In this document: piece after piece, positions 1-11,180 of the stretch | How the letters are laid out: every line of letters begins with the position of its first letter | How positions within the stretch are numbered: the first letter of the stretch is position 1 | Source: Brevundimonas sp. SORGH_AS_0993 | Lineage (GTDB): Bacteria > Pseudomonadota > Alphaproteobacteria > Caulobacterales > Caulobacteraceae | Assembly (NCBI RefSeq): GCF_030818545.1 | Contig: NZ_JAUTAH010000001.1 | Coordinates: 1,121,001 to 1,185,000 of the forward strand | Direction: 5' to 3' | Length of the DNA stretch: 64,000 nt | Position numbers and translations under genes: made by a program | The notes under the pieces: generated by a model | Told to the model about the DNA's origin: nothing | Databases searched by the model: none | Seen by the model: only the letters and a program-made list of their open reading frames with translations

Positions 1-383
1 AGTCCCAAGAAGCTGCAAAGAACAGTGACTTAGGTCGTTCTTGCGAACCGCGTCTGCACCGAAGTGCACAGCCGGTCCAACAAGAGTGGCGGCTTATGCC
101 TGCCGATTCCGATTTCGTCAAGCGGCGAAACCGGGCCGTGGGAATTTCCCTCTCCGACCGTCACGCCCCTTCCGCCGCGCCAATTTCTGTCTCCGCCTTA
201 CCCCCTCGCCGTACGCCCCCGGTACCGGCGACACATTCCCGCCACAAGGCGTGGCCGATGCGCCACATGACGTTTGCAAGACACTTAGGTAACGACGGTT
301 TAATGCTCAGGCTCGCCGCAATGGGCTAGCAGCCCACCTCCCCGGACCCCCATCGGGGAACAGACTGCTAAGGAAAAAACAAA
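1..383. other. 5' flank without a recognisable gene
   Basis: No frame here reads as a convincing protein and no tRNA fold was seen. The last part is presumably the promoter and leader of the porin-like gene at 384. An A-rich purine stretch with AAGGA just before the ATG can act as its ribosome binding site. Confidence 0.5.
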
Positions 384-1130
384 ATGAAGACGATCCTTCT
401 CTCCACGGCCGCCGCCGTCACCCTGATCGCCGCCCCGGCCTTCGCTCAGGACGCCATAGGTTCGGTCGGCGTGACTTACGCCAACCCCTCGGTCGATGTC
501 GTCGGCTCCAAAGCCGACGCCGACGTCTGGACCGTCGACGGTTCGGTCGCCCTGCCGGTCCAGGACTGGACCGTGACCTTGAACGGAGCCGTCGACCATA
601 TGAAGGCTTTCGGTGAAGACGACACCTCGGGCGTCGTCGCCGCGCACGGCACCAAGATGTGGGCGCCGGACGTCCGCGCCGGCGGTTTCGTGGCCGCTAA
701 CGGCATCGGCACGGGCGACACGGTCTGGACCGTCGGCGCCGAAGCCCAGAAGTACTTGGCCAACGCGACGCTGACCGGCCTGGTCGCCTGGACGGACGCC
801 GACGCTGGCGACATCTGGACCGTCGGCGGCGACGCCGCCTTCTACGTCATGCCGAACCTGCGCCTGAACGCGGGCGTCGCCTATAACGATATCGACGGGA
901 ACACCGGCAGCGTCGACGCCTGGACGTATGGCGTGGGCGCCGAGTACGAGTTCGAGAACACCCCGTTCTCGCTGGGCGCCTCCTACACCCGCGCCGATCT
1001 GGACGCGGCCGACATCGACACCTGGTCGGTCGGTCTGCGCTACTCGTTCGGCGGCGGCCTGCAGGCCCGTGACCGCGCCGGCGCCAACCTGGGCGTTTCG
1101 GCCATCACCAGCGTCCTGGGCGTCCGCTAG
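384..1130 (+). CDS. Secreted beta-barrel-like outer membrane protein (porin-like)
   Basis: The 248-aa product starts with a clear Sec signal peptide of about 22 residues ending AFAQ. The mature part repeats a short alternating pattern about six times (VWTVDG, DWTVTL, VWTVGA, IWTVGG, AWTYGV, TWSVGL), each repeat polar/hydrophobic and aromatic-flanked as in outer membrane beta strands. The last strand-like segment (LRYSFGGG) is followed by a tail of about 25 residues, so the protein does not end in the usual terminal aromatic residue. A strong terminator follows about 85 bp downstream and the gene looks monocistronic. I infer a small barrel or porin-like protein. The substrate is unknown and the exact family was not identified. 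Confidence 0.7.
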   Translation: MKTILLSTAAAVTLIAAPAFAQDAIGSVGVTYANPSVDVVGSKADADVWTVDGSVALPVQDWTVTLNGAVDHMKAFGEDDTSGVVAAHGTKMWAPDVRAGGFVAANGIGTGDTVWTVGAEAQKYLANATLTGLVAWTDADAGDIWTVGGDAAFYVMPNLRLNAGVAYNDIDGNTGSVDAWTYGVGAEYEFENTPFSLGASYTRADLDAADIDTWSVGLRYSFGGGLQARDRAGANLGVSAITSVLGVR

Positions 1131-1214
1131 GGCCTGATCGCTTCGGCCGACATGGCCTAGTGGTTCCGCCTCAACGGATCACGCCCCAGGCAGCCCGAGC
1201 GATCCGATACGAAG

Positions 1215-1246
1215 AGCCCCGGCGGAGCGATCCGCCGGGGCTTTTT
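1215..1246 (+). terminator. Rho-independent terminator of the porin-like gene
   Basis: A 12-bp GC-rich stem (AGCCCCGGCGGA paired with TCCGCCGGGGCT) closes a GCGA tetraloop and is followed by five T on the plus strand. Confidence 0.88.
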
Positions 1247-1262
1247 GATGGGGCTGACAGGA

Positions 1263-1296
1263 AAAGGCCCCCGGGGTTCCACGACCGGGGGCCTTT
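1263..1296 (-). terminator. Terminator of the DUF2807-like gene, possibly bidirectional
   Basis: A 12-bp stem (AAAGGCCCCCGG with CCGGGGGCCTTT) surrounds a 10-nt loop. Read on the minus strand it ends in TTTT and lies just beyond the stop of the gene that starts at 2217. The symmetry allows it to back up the plus-strand terminator as well. Confidence 0.8.
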
Positions 1297-1320
1297 CCTC
1301 GTCGGGACGGGTCCACGGCC

Positions 1321-2217
1321 TCAGCGGCCTATAACCAGCGTCCCCGAGCCGATGACGGTGCGCGAGACATCGCCGGTCGCGGCGCCCACACGCACATCGC
1401 CAGAACCGGCGATGCTGACGCTCAGATCGCGGGTCGCCCCGCCGTAGCGCACACTGCCCGAGCCGCCGATGGCGACCGACAGGTCGCTCATCTGGCCGTC
1501 GCGGACGATCACGTCGCCCGAGCCGCCGATAGCGATGTCGCCTTCGCCACGCGCGCTGGCCACGGTTATGGCGCCGGAACCGCCGATATTGGCCTCCAGG
1601 TCCCCGGTCGCGCCGGCCCAGATCGAGCCCGAGCCGCCCACATTGGCTTCCAGCGAGCGCGAGGTTCCCGCCCGGATCGAGCCCGAGCCGCCCAGCGCCA
1701 ACTCCATCGGCCCGTCCACATTGGCCACGTTCCACCCGCCGCAGCCGCCGTTGCTGAGCGTCACCGAGCGGGCGTTGCGCCCGATGGAGCCGAACACGGC
1801 CCCGCCGGCGCTAAGGTCCACGGCGCGCGGCGTCCGCAGGATGATGGTCGGCGCATCCTCTATCCGGATCACGCCCAGGTTCCGCACCTCGACGGTCGCT
1901 CCATTCGCCGGCTGACCCGGATCGCCGCGGCCTGTGTTGCAGTTGCGGATGGCGCTGCCGCCGCCCCACATCCGGTTACGCGGCAGGCCCCCGTTGATCT
2001 CAACGTCGCGGCCGTTGCGGCGAACCTGAACGGCCGGCAGGCGCGAGCGGCCCTGCCGGACCTCCACCGCAACATCCTGCCGATCCTCCACGATCACGAC
2101 CACCTGGGCCACGGCGTCGCGGATCTTGACCTCGGCGGCCGAGGCGGGCGCGGCCCAGGCGATGCCGGCGACGGCGATTCCGGCCAGGGCGGCGGTTGCG
2201 ATAAGCGTGCGGTTCAT
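1321..2217 (-). CDS. Secreted GIN-domain-like (DUF2807-type) repeat protein
   Basis: The 298-aa product has a Sec signal peptide (about 27 residues, cleavage near ASAAE). The start at 2217 is preferred because it begins the signal peptide and is preceded by an AAGGGAG ribosome binding site; an upstream ATG would add 16 unlikely residues. The C-terminal half holds at least seven copies of a motif close to IGGSGDV/VGGSGSI spaced by 16-20 residues, typical of the right-handed beta-helix 'head GIN' (DUF2807) family of bacterial surface proteins. The molecular role of that family is not established. It is monocistronic with its own terminator. I infer an envelope or secreted protein. Confidence 0.72.
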   Translation of the reverse strand: MNRTLIATAALAGIAVAGIAWAAPASAAEVKIRDAVAQVVVIVEDRQDVAVEVRQGRSRLPAVQVRRNGRDVEINGGLPRNRMWGGGSAIRNCNTGRGDPGQPANGATVEVRNLGVIRIEDAPTIILRTPRAVDLSAGGAVFGSIGRNARSVTLSNGGCGGWNVANVDGPMELALGGSGSIRAGTSRSLEANVGGSGSIWAGATGDLEANIGGSGAITVASARGEGDIAIGGSGDVIVRDGQMSDLSVAIGGSGSVRYGGATRDLSVSIAGSGDVRVGAATGDVSRTVIGSGTLVIGR

Positions 2218-2318
2218 CAGGGGCTCCCTTCCCATGTGTCTGAGGAAAAGGTGCCCGCCTGCCAAGGCGAAGTCATTTTAACTTCAGGTCATGAACGCAA
2301 TTTAACCCGGACCGCCTT

Positions 2319-3230
2319 TCAGGACCCCGTCAGCGCCCCCGCCCCGTCCGCCGCCCCGACCTGGGGCTCGAAGTCGCGCTCGAAATGGGCGATCCGGCTC
2401 TTCATCGCGCCCGCCTTCTTCAGCGCCAGCGACGCGGCCCAGCGCGCGGCCAGCTCCGGCGTCGTCATGCCGTCGGTGAAGCGCGGCCTGCCGCCGCGGC
2501 TGCGGATCACCGCATTGGTGAACAGGGCCCCGTTCCGGAACCGCGAGGGCCAGGTCTGGAAATCCATCGACAGGCTGACGCAGAACCGATCCAGGTTCTC
2601 GACCCGATGCGGCGCGTACAGCGGCCAGGTCAGCGCCCGGCCGGGCTCCAGGTCCATGACCTGGGCGTCCTGCTCGAAGGCCAGCGTATAGGGCAGTTCC
2701 TCGGTCGTCTGGCGCGCGACCACCTGCTCCATGTTCCGCTCGGGCAGATGCTGCTCGTCGCCCGGATAGATGAACAGCCGCTTGCGCCCGCGCAGGTGGA
2801 ACAGCACCACCCCCGCCGCGTCGAAATGATAGGGCACCCGCGCCTTGGGCGAAGACAGGATAAGCTGCCCGGCGTTCCGCACGGCCCGCATCCCCGGATA
2901 GGTCGCCTGGATGGCCGCGAAATCCTTCATCGCCGCCGCCCAAAGCTGGGGCCAGCCGCGTTCGACCTCGCGCAGATTGACCCACAGCCGCCCCTGTTTG
3001 ATCGCCTCCAGCAGATCCTGGCCCGACAGCCGCCCGCGCGCGCCGGTGCGCAGGGACACCTGCCCCTCGTCGTCGAAGTCATACAGATTGATGTCGAACA
3101 GTTCGGCCGGGTAGCGATCCAGCACGGCGGCAAGGGCCGCGTCCTCGGCGAAGCCCTGCGCCACCAGGGTGTGCGGATGATCCTTGGCCTCGGCGATCGG
3201 GCCGGGATAGCGGGTGCGGCGGTCGGTCAT
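2319..3230 (-). CDS. Cupin/JmjC-like domain protein, possible Fe(II)/2-oxoglutarate oxygenase
   Basis: The 303-aa product starts at 3230, 11 bp after the stop of the upstream acetyltransferase-like gene, so the two are co-transcribed. The core region carries YHFD (an HxD-like metal site) followed by a segment FHLRGRKRLFIYP and, about 60 residues later, YAPHRVEN with the expected distal histidine. This spacing is that of the cupin-fold JmjC/Cupin_8 group of Fe(II)/2-oxoglutarate hydroxylases. The N-terminal part (about 1-120) shows no motif I recognise. No membrane segment or signal is seen, so it should be cytoplasmic. The substrate is unknown. If the metal ligands hold, it could hydroxylate a protein or small molecule made or modified with its neighbour. 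Confidence 0.65.
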   Translation of the reverse strand: MTDRRTRYPGPIAEAKDHPHTLVAQGFAEDAALAAVLDRYPAELFDINLYDFDDEGQVSLRTGARGRLSGQDLLEAIKQGRLWVNLREVERGWPQLWAAAMKDFAAIQATYPGMRAVRNAGQLILSSPKARVPYHFDAAGVVLFHLRGRKRLFIYPGDEQHLPERNMEQVVARQTTEELPYTLAFEQDAQVMDLEPGRALTWPLYAPHRVENLDRFCVSLSMDFQTWPSRFRNGALFTNAVIRSRGGRPRFTDGMTTPELAARWAASLALKKAGAMKSRIAHFERDFEPQVGAADGAGALTGS

Positions 3231-3241
3231 GATCGGTCCCT

Positions 3242-4402
3242 TCAGACGTGCGCCACGCGCGCGGTCGTCGTCTTGCCGGCACTCGCCTTGCGAACCAGGG
3301 CCCGCGCCGCCACGGCCGCGCCGCGCAGCTGCCCCAGCGGCGTCGGCTCGCACGCCTCGATGGTGGACCAGCGCCGGCGCAGAGAGGTCCGCAGCGCCTC
3401 GCCCCGTCCGCCGACCCGGCTCAGCGCCGCCGCCGTCAGGTCGCCCAGCGCCTGGCCCAGGCCCGGCCGCACCAGGATGGCTTCGCGCACCGTCTGGCGC
3501 GCATTGACGAAATACTTCTTGTAGGTCTCGCCCTCGAAGCCGAAGTCGAACACGCGGAAGCCCTCCGCTGCCGCCAGCCGCATGGTGTCCATGCTCAGCA
3601 GGATGCCCGGCGAACAGCGCGCCAGGGCCGGCTCATAGACCGGGAACCAGAAATGGTAGTGCCGCCCGGCGTGCAGTGAGAACTCCACCGCCACCAGTTT
3701 GTCGCCCGCGTGCATCGCCGCCATCGAGGCGCCGAAGTCCGCGCGCAGGTCGGCCATCAGCGCCTGCAGCAGATCCCTGGTCCAGCCGCAGGCGAAGATG
3801 TCATGCAGGCCCGAGCGCCGATACTGCGCCGCCTTCAAGGCGATCAGACGATCCAGCAGGGCCGGATCGCGCAGCCCCCGCTCCACTCGGATCGGCCCCA
3901 ATTCGGTCGCCAGGCTGCGGCGCGCCCGCTCCTTGTCCTTGAAATACTTGCCGTAGGTCGCGCGACGCTCGGCGTACCAGGCGTCATAGCCGCTGTCCGG
4001 CATGGCGACCTGCACCGTCTGCCGGGCGTGCCCGGCCTCGCCCGCGCCGATCCAACCCGGCACGCTGAAGCGGCTGGCCTTCAGCAGACGTGCGACCACT
4101 TCCAGGCTGATCGCCTCTTCGACCGGGGCGATCACCCCGTGATAGTCGTTCATCGGCGCGCCCAGCGGCTGCACCGCCCGCCCGCGCCGCTGGAACGGGA
4201 AGAAACCGACGATCCGACCGTCTCGCCGGAACACCGCGAGCGCCGCTCCCGGACAGATGCGCCCGGCGATCTCGGCATAGTCCCAGCGGAAATAGGGACT
4301 GGTCAGAGCGGGATTCGTCGCCGTCCATTCGCGCCACAGGGCGATGCCGGCGGCGTCGATCGCCTCCGTCTTTATGATCTCGACCTCAAGGGTGTCGGGC
4401 AT
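3242..4402 (-). CDS. FemAB/CelD-like GNAT acetyltransferase family protein
   Basis: The 386-aa protein begins at the ATG at 4402 (MPDTLEVE). A longer reading adds 16 residues without support. The C-terminal half contains the signature of the Acetyltransf_6 (FemAB/BcsL/CelD-like) GNAT fold: a ligand segment around HAGDKLVAVEF, a segment with SPGILLSMDT, and then FDFGFEGETYKKYF, the typical D-x-G-x-E-x-YK motif. Members transfer acyl groups in envelope polysaccharide or peptidoglycan-associated pathways, but substrates differ. It is the first gene of a two-gene operon with the cupin/JmjC-like gene. The pairing suggests a joint modification pathway; the substrate cannot be told from sequence. 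Confidence 0.75.
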   Translation of the reverse strand: MPDTLEVEIIKTEAIDAAGIALWREWTATNPALTSPYFRWDYAEIAGRICPGAALAVFRRDGRIVGFFPFQRRGRAVQPLGAPMNDYHGVIAPVEEAISLEVVARLLKASRFSVPGWIGAGEAGHARQTVQVAMPDSGYDAWYAERRATYGKYFKDKERARRSLATELGPIRVERGLRDPALLDRLIALKAAQYRRSGLHDIFACGWTRDLLQALMADLRADFGASMAAMHAGDKLVAVEFSLHAGRHYHFWFPVYEPALARCSPGILLSMDTMRLAAAEGFRVFDFGFEGETYKKYFVNARQTVREAILVRPGLGQALGDLTAAALSRVGGRGEALRTSLRRRWSTIEACEPTPLGQLRGAAVAARALVRKASAGKTTTARVAHV

Positions 4403-4577
4403 GGGCGTCCTAAGCGGACCTGGCGCGGCCAGGTCAAGTCCAGCAAACACCCTGGCCCGCCGGCCGTTTCGTTAAGGTTCACCGGCATGGTGAACGAACG
4501 TTGACGGCCGATGGCGGGAGCCGGAGCCGCCCGCGCGCGTTGCCCTATCCGATCCCAACCTTCGCCGGAACCGCCTC

Positions 4578-4739
4578 ATGTCCGATCCCCGCCCCGACGA
4601 CCGCGCCGTCGAGAATGAAAACCAACGCCCCGACGGCGAGGGCCACCCCCCGCGTCCGGCGACCGAGCCCAAGGGCGCCGAAGGCTCCAGCAACTCGGGC
4701 GAAACGGCGACCGATCCCGCCACGGGCGAAGAGAACTGA
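4578..4739 (+). CDS. Small acidic hydrophilic hypothetical protein (53 aa)
   Basis: The reading frame gives a 53-residue product rich in Asp, Glu, Pro, Gly and Asn with no hydrophobic segment, so it is probably disordered and cytoplasmic. It lies between the divergent acetyltransferase gene and the L,D-transpeptidase gene and ends 49 bp before the latter. The ribosome binding site is weak (CCGGAA). I do not recognise a family, and composition bias in GC-rich DNA could make this a chance frame. Confidence 0.4.
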   Translation: MSDPRPDDRAVENENQRPDGEGHPPRPATEPKGAEGSSNSGETATDPATGEEN

Positions 4740-4788
4740 TCGCACCTGTCCGCCCCCTGTCGTCCCTGTCGCCGTTCGAAAGTCCCCG

Positions 4789-5819
4789 ATGAACCGTCGC
4801 CTCCTGCTTGCGTCCACCCTGTCTCTTACCGCCTGTTCGCGCAACGAGACGTCCGACCGCCCCTCGGCCGACGCCCAGGTCGGCGCCACCGGCCCGTTGT
4901 CGCGCGAGGCCATAGAGACCGCGGCCTATGCCCCGGCTCCAACGGAGGGCCCGGCGAACCCGGCCCAACTGGCCCAGCCCCAGCCCGCCCTGATCCGCGC
5001 CCAGATCCTGCTGGAACGCGCGCGCTTTTCGCCCGGCGCCATCGACGGCCTGGAGGGTTCGAGCATGAGACAAGCCGTCGCCGCCTATCAGAAGGCTAAT
5101 GACCTGCCGACGACCGGCCGGTTGGACGCCGGCGTGCTCGACCGTCTGCGCCGGCAGGGTCCCGGCCCCGTCACCGCCGCCTATCGCATCACCCAGGCCG
5201 ATCTCGACGGCCCCTATCTCGGCGTGGTCCCGACCGACCTCGAAGCTCAGGGCCAGGCCCGCACATGGGGTACGCCAATATCGTAGAGGCCCTGGCCGAG
5301 CGGTTCCATGTCACCGAGGCGCTGTTGCGAGCCATGAACCCCGACGCCGACTTCGCTCGCGTGGGGCAGGCCCTGCTCGTACCCGCCATCAACACCGCGC
5401 CTCTGGCCTCCGAGGTCGACCACATCGATGTGGACAAGGGCGAGGGCTCGGTCCGCGCCTTCGCCGCCGATGGCCGGCTGTTGGCCTATTTCCCCGCCAC
5501 CATCGGCAGCGGCGACAATCCGACGCCCAGCGGCACGGTCAAGGTCAACGGTGTCGCCCGCAATCCCGACTACCTCTACGACCCGGCCAAGCTCAGCTAC
5601 GGCGACGGCAAGAAGAAGGTCCTGGTCAAGCCGGGTCCCAACAATCCGGTCGGCGTCGTCTGGATCGACCTGAACAAGCCCAGCTACGGCATCCACGGTA
5701 CGCCCGACCCGCATCTGGTCGGCAAGACCGCCTCCCACGGCTGCGTCCGCCTGACCAACTGGGACGCCTGGACCCTGGCCGACAAGGTCAAGCCCGGCGT
5801 GATCGTGCGGTTCCTCTAG
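4789..5819 (+). CDS. L,D-transpeptidase lipoprotein with peptidoglycan-binding domain (frameshifted)
   Basis: The first frame opens with a lipoprotein signal (lipobox LTAC, lipidated Cys near residue 16) and a PG_binding_1 domain (about residues 65-120: ALIRAQILLERARFSPGAID and following). The frame then breaks near 5255 and continues one frame over with a LysM-like segment (YANIVEALAERFHVTEALLRAMN) and a YkuD catalytic domain carrying SHGCVRLTN with the active-site Cys. Adding one C to the CCC run near 5252-5254 restores a 343-aa protein reading Q-A-P-H-M-G-Y across the joint. YkuD enzymes make 3-3 peptidoglycan cross-links or attach proteins to peptidoglycan in the periplasm. An error in the sequence or a true inactivating deletion are both possible. 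Confidence 0.8.
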
Positions 5820-5897
5820 GACCGGATCGTTTTGGACGGTACCGCGTCGCGGTTCCGGCTGAAGGGTGAATCCAGGTTCTCGCTTGAATCTGGGGTC

Positions 5898-7490
5898 TCA
5901 ATGGACGGCGCCGAACGGCGTGCCGTCCCAGAAGTCGCACTGGTGGCGGGCGAAGAAGGTCTCGTCCAGCCGATCGCCTTCGGGCGCGAACACCCGCACC
6001 GGCCCGGCGCCTTCCACGGTCGGCCAGTCGGCGCCGAAGTCCGTCTGGCCGAACCCCGCCCACAGCGCCTGCATCCGTTCGGACAAGGCTCTCTGCTCGG
6101 GCGTGAATCGCTTCACATCCGCGAATATCCAACGGGTCCCGAACACATAGGCCAATTCGCTGGCGTGGTACGCGCCCAGGTCCAGCCCGACGATCCAGTC
6201 CGGCAGGACGAAGGGCGCATTGCGATCCGCGAACTCATAGCCGCGCACGGGTACGAACCGCGACAGCTGACGCCGCAGGGCCTGGGACGGACAGGCGAAC
6301 CTCTGGTCCGTGAACTGGGCGGCGATGGCGTAAGCGGGCCCCTCCGGCCCGACGGGATAACGCGCCAGCACCCGCGCGCCCTCGTCGCCGTACATCCAGA
6401 CCGTCTCCTTGTTGTAACGGTCCAGGGTCTTGACCTCGTTGGCGAACAGCCGCCCCTCGTCCAGGTTGGAGCCGACAATGACGGGCACGCGCGTGAACCG
6501 GCCGTGGGCGAAGGCGACGGCGGGGTTTTCCGGCACGGTGGCGTCCGTGTGCACCGGCCCCCAAGAGCCGGGACCGTTGATCCCCGCCCGCACCGACGGC
6601 GCCCGCGACAGCCGCCAGGCCGGCAGCGCCTTCAGACAGTCGGTCTGCCCCTCCCCCGTGCAGCCCAGACGTTCGGCGAACAGAGGGCCGGATGCGGCGG
6701 CCGTCTCGGCGCTGACCAGAGACGAGGGCTCCAGACAGCCCCCGCTCTGCAGGATCGCGCGCTGGAACAGTCCTTCCGATCCCGGCGACGTCATCAGATA
6801 GCAGGCGGTCCACGCCCCCGCGCTTTCGGCGAACAAGGTCACATTGGACGGATCGCCCCCGAAGGCCGCGATATTGCGATGCACCCAACGCAGCGCCGCC
6901 TGCTGATCCATCAGGCCGAAATTGCCGCCAAATCCCTCGCCCTCGGCCTGAAAACCCGGATGGGCCAGCCACCCCAGCGCCCCCAGGCGATAGTTCAGCG
7001 TGACCACCACTCGCTTCTGTTGGCGCGCCAGTCTGGAAGGATCGTAGTTGGCGCCCGCGCCGATGGTGAAGGCCCCGCCGGGCGCATAGACCATGACCGG
7101 CAGACCCGTCGCCTCGCCCGCGGGCGCATAGATGTTCAGGAACAGGCAGTCCTCGGACCCCACAACGATCCCGCCGCCTCCGCCCAGGATGGCGCGCCGC
7201 CCGATGGCCTGGGTGCAGTCGGCCCCGATCCGCGTCGCGTCGCGTACGCCCGACCAGGGCTGAACGGGCTGGGGCGCCCGCCAACGCAACGGGCCCACGG
7301 GCGGCGCCGCATAGGGCACGCCCAGGAACGCCCTGACCCCGTCGCCCTCGACCCCGCCCAAGGTCCCCGCCTCGACCGCCGCCGACACCGGCCGCGCATC
7401 CGTCGCGAAACGCACAGGATCGACCGTGCCCGGGTGGGTGGCGCAGGCCGCCAGGGCCATGAGGCATGAAAGCAACGCGATCGGACGCAT
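5898..7490 (-). CDS. Type-B carboxylesterase lipoprotein
   Basis: The 530-aa product starts at 7490, giving a lipoprotein signal with lipobox LAAC (Cys near residue 16); the longer frame upstream lacks support. The alpha/beta-hydrolase of the carboxylesterase/para-nitrobenzyl esterase group is shown by the segment EDCLFLNIY, an oxyanion region GGAFTIG, the nucleophile elbow FAESAGA (Ser near 223; most members have GESAG, here A replaces the first G), an acidic residue in SNLDEGRLF and the late [11 protein letters not shown] histidine region. It should be anchored to a membrane facing the periplasm or outside and hydrolyse esters. The natural substrate is unknown. Confidence 0.85.
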   Translation of the reverse strand: MRPIALLSCLMALAACATHPGTVDPVRFATDARPVSAAVEAGTLGGVEGDGVRAFLGVPYAAPPVGPLRWRAPQPVQPWSGVRDATRIGADCTQAIGRRAILGGGGGIVVGSEDCLFLNIYAPAGEATGLPVMVYAPGGAFTIGAGANYDPSRLARQQKRVVVTLNYRLGALGWLAHPGFQAEGEGFGGNFGLMDQQAALRWVHRNIAAFGGDPSNVTLFAESAGAWTACYLMTSPGSEGLFQRAILQSGGCLEPSSLVSAETAAASGPLFAERLGCTGEGQTDCLKALPAWRLSRAPSVRAGINGPGSWGPVHTDATVPENPAVAFAHGRFTRVPVIVGSNLDEGRLFANEVKTLDRYNKETVWMYGDEGARVLARYPVGPEGPAYAIAAQFTDQRFACPSQALRRQLSRFVPVRGYEFADRNAPFVLPDWIVGLDLGAYHASELAYVFGTRWIFADVKRFTPEQRALSERMQALWAGFGQTDFGADWPTVEGAGPVRVFAPEGDRLDETFFARHQCDFWDGTPFGAVH

Positions 7491-7568
7491 GGAGAACCTT
7501 GACTGTTCGGCGGCTCCTCCGAACGTCCGGAAAGGCAAGTCGTTGCAGACGCCTCGGCCGACGCAAAA

Positions 7569-7594
7569 CGGCCCCCGGATATCTCCGGGGGCCG
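7569..7594 (-). terminator. Terminator of tuf copy 1
   Basis: An 11-bp stem (CGGCCCCCGGA with TCCGGGGGCCG) with a TATC loop is followed on the minus strand by TTTT. An identical structure follows tuf copy 2. Confidence 0.88.
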
Positions 7595-7668
7595 CTCTGT
7601 TACGCGACTGTTTCGTCTGTCTCGTCCGGCCTCAAGCAGCGCGAAGCGCGTTAGCCCGGAGAGAAGCC

Positions 7669-8859
<1,191 letters not shown>

Positions 8860-8910
8860 TTTCTAGCTCCTAGGTCCCCGAACCGGGGTTCCTGTGGTTT
8901 GGGGTTAAGG

Positions 8911-8936
8911 ACGCCCGGTCCTTGCGGTCCGGGCGT
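8911..8936 (-). other. Stem-loop in the fusA-tuf spacer
   Basis: An 8-bp inverted repeat (ACGCCCGG with CCGGGCGT) lies in the 107-bp spacer. No T-run follows on the minus strand, so it is more likely an mRNA-stabilising or processing structure than a terminator. Confidence 0.4.
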
Positions 8937-8966
8937 ATTTGGGTGGATTTTCCCGAAAGGGAAGGT

Positions 8967-11045
8967 TTAGGCGTACTTCTTGATCACTTCGTCGGCGACG
9001 TGTTGCGGCACCGGCTCGTAGTGGTCGTATTGCATGGTGAACTGGGCGCGGCCCTGCGACATGCCGCGCAGCGTGTTCACATAGCCGAACATGTTGGCCA
9101 GCGGCACGAAGGCGTTCACGACGGTGGCGTTGCCGCGCATGTCCTGACCCTGGATCATGCCGCGACGACCGTTCAGGTCGCCGATCACCGAACCCAGATA
9201 CTCTTCCGGGGTCACGACCTCGACGGCCATGATCGGTTCCAGCAGCTTGGGGCCGCCCTTCTCGCGCAGTTCCTTGAAGGCCGCGCGCGAAGCGATTTCG
9301 AACGCCAGGACCGAGGAGTCGACGTCGTGGAAGGCGCCGTCCACCAGGGTGGCCTTGACGTCGATGACCGGGAAGCCGGCCAGCAGGCCATTGTCCTTGG
9401 CCGACTTCAGGCCCTTTTCGACGCCCGGGATGTATTCCTTGGGCACCGCGCCGCCGACGATGGCGGATTCGAAGACGAAGTCCGAACCCGGCTCGCCCGG
9501 CTCGAACACCAGCTTGACGCGGGCGAACTGACCCGTACCGCCGGTCTGCTTCTTGTGGGTGTAGTCGATCTCGGCCTTGCGGCTGATGGATTCGCGATAG
9601 GCGACCTGCGGCGCGCCGATGTTGGCCTCGACCTTATAGGTGCGCTTCAGGATGTCGATCTTGATGTCCAGATGCAGCTCGCCCATGCCCTTCAGGATCG
9701 TCTGGCCCGACTCGTGGTCGGTCGAGACGGTGAAGGACGGGTCTTCCGAGGCCAGCTTGGCCAGGGCGACGCCCAGCTTTTCCTGGTCCGCCTTGGACTT
9801 CGGCTCGACGGCGATTTCGATCACCGGGGCCGGGAATTCCATGCGCTCCAGGATGACCGGCGACTTGATCGGGTCGCACAGGGTGTCGCCGGTGCGGGTG
9901 TCCTTCAGGCCGGCCAGGGCGACGATGTCGCCGGCGTAGGCTTCCTTGATGTCCTCGCGGTTGTTGGAGTGCATCAGCAGCATACGGCCGACGCGCTCCT
10001 TCTTGTCGCGTGTCGAGTTCAGCAGGCCCATGCCCGTTTCCATCTTGCCCGAATACAGGCGGCAGAAGGTCAGCGAGCCGACGAAGGGGTCGTCCATGAT
10101 CTTGAACGCCAGGACCGACAGGGGCTCGTCGTCCGAAGCCTTGCGCACGACCGGCTCTTCGGTCTTGAAGTCGATGCCTTGGGTCGGCGGGATGTCCACC
10201 GGCGAGGGCAGGTAGTCGACCACGGCGTCCAGCAGGGTCTGCACGCCCTTGTTCTTGAAGGCCGAGCCGCACAGGATCGGATAGAAGGCGCCGGTCAGAA
10301 CGGCCTTGCGGATGCACTTCTTGATGGTTTCTTCCGAAGGCTCGTTGCCCTCCAGGTAAGCCTCCATCGCCTCGTCATCCAGCTCGACGGCGTTGTCGAT
10401 CAGGTACTGGCGGGCTTCATTGGCCTTGTCGACCAGATCGGCGGGGATTTCTTCGTCGCGGAAGGAGGCGCCCAGGCCGTCGTTGTCCCAGACCACGGCC
10501 TTCATGCGGACCAGGTCGACCAGACCCTTCAGGTTCGACTCGGCGCCGATCGGGAACTGGATCGGCACAGCCTTGGCGCCCAGGCGGTCACGGATCGATT
10601 CCACCGACTTGTCGAAGTCGGCGCCGATCTTGTCCATCTTGTTGACGAAGACGATGCGCGGCACCGAATATTTGTCGGCCTGGCGCCAGACGGTTTCGGT
10701 CTGCGGCTCGACGCCGGCGTTGCCGTCAAGCACCGTCACGGCGCCGTCGAGCACGCGCAGCGAACGCTCGACCTCGATGGTGAAGTCGACGTGGCCGGGG
10801 GTGTCGATGATGTTGAGGCGCTTCTCTTTCCAGAAGGCGGTCGTCGCGGCGGACGTGATGGTGATGCCGCGTTCCTGCTCCTGGTCCATCCAGTCCATGG
10901 TGGCGGCGCCGTCGTGCACTTCGCCGATCTTGTGCGACTTGCCGGTGTAATACAGAATCCGCTCGGTCGTCGTGGTCTTGCCCGCGTCGATGTGGGCCAT
11001 GATGCCGAAGTTGCGGTAGTCTTCGATTTTATGTGTGCGGGGCAT
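8967..11045 (-). CDS. fusA: Elongation factor G
   Basis: EF-G (692 aa, the normal length) catalyses GTP-driven translocation on the ribosome. Near the N-terminus are [15 protein letters not shown] (P-loop), [19 protein letters not shown] and [10 protein letters not shown]; domains II-V follow, ending with the conserved region around [19 protein letters not shown]. It lies between rpsG (135-bp spacer with a stem-loop) and tuf in the classic str order. Confidence 0.98.
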   Translation of the reverse strand: MPRTHKIEDYRNFGIMAHIDAGKTTTTERILYYTGKSHKIGEVHDGAATMDWMDQEQERGITITSAATTAFWKEKRLNIIDTPGHVDFTIEVERSLRVLDGAVTVLDGNAGVEPQTETVWRQADKYSVPRIVFVNKMDKIGADFDKSVESIRDRLGAKAVPIQFPIGAESNLKGLVDLVRMKAVVWDNDGLGASFRDEEIPADLVDKANEARQYLIDNAVELDDEAMEAYLEGNEPSEETIKKCIRKAVLTGAFYPILCGSAFKNKGVQTLLDAVVDYLPSPVDIPPTQGIDFKTEEPVVRKASDDEPLSVLAFKIMDDPFVGSLTFCRLYSGKMETGMGLLNSTRDKKERVGRMLLMHSNNREDIKEAYAGDIVALAGLKDTRTGDTLCDPIKSPVILERMEFPAPVIEIAVEPKSKADQEKLGVALAKLASEDPSFTVSTDHESGQTILKGMGELHLDIKIDILKRTYKVEANIGAPQVAYRESISRKAEIDYTHKKQTGGTGQFARVKLVFEPGEPGSDFVFESAIVGGAVPKEYIPGVEKGLKSAKDNGLLAGFPVIDVKATLVDGAFHDVDSSVLAFEIASRAAFKELREKGGPKLLEPIMAVEVVTPEEYLGSVIGDLNGRRGMIQGQDMRGNATVVNAFVPLANMFGYVNTLRGMSQGRAQFTMQYDHYEPVPQHVADEVIKKYA

Positions 11046-11103
11046 TGGAGCGTCCCTTGGGGGCTTCGGACGCCGAAAGCGCCCATCGGAATGTCGGATA
11101 AGA

Positions 11104-11138
11104 CGGCGCGGGCGATTTAGCTCAAACCGCCCGCGCCG
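11104..11138. other. Intercistronic stem-loop between rpsG and fusA
   Basis: An 11-bp perfect inverted repeat (CGGCGCGGGCG with CGCCCGCGCCG) encloses a 13-nt AT-richer loop. No T-run follows on the minus strand. It may set mRNA processing or relative expression of fusA and tuf; that role is inferred. Confidence 0.5.
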
Positions 11139-11180
11139 GATAGTCTCAGATAGTCACCGCAGTTGGCGGTTTTAAGACGC

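Noticed and set aside
41-329. Several overlapping short frames at the left edge
   Set aside because: They show only composition bias, with no signal, motif or start context. The region is better seen as the upstream region of the porin-like gene.
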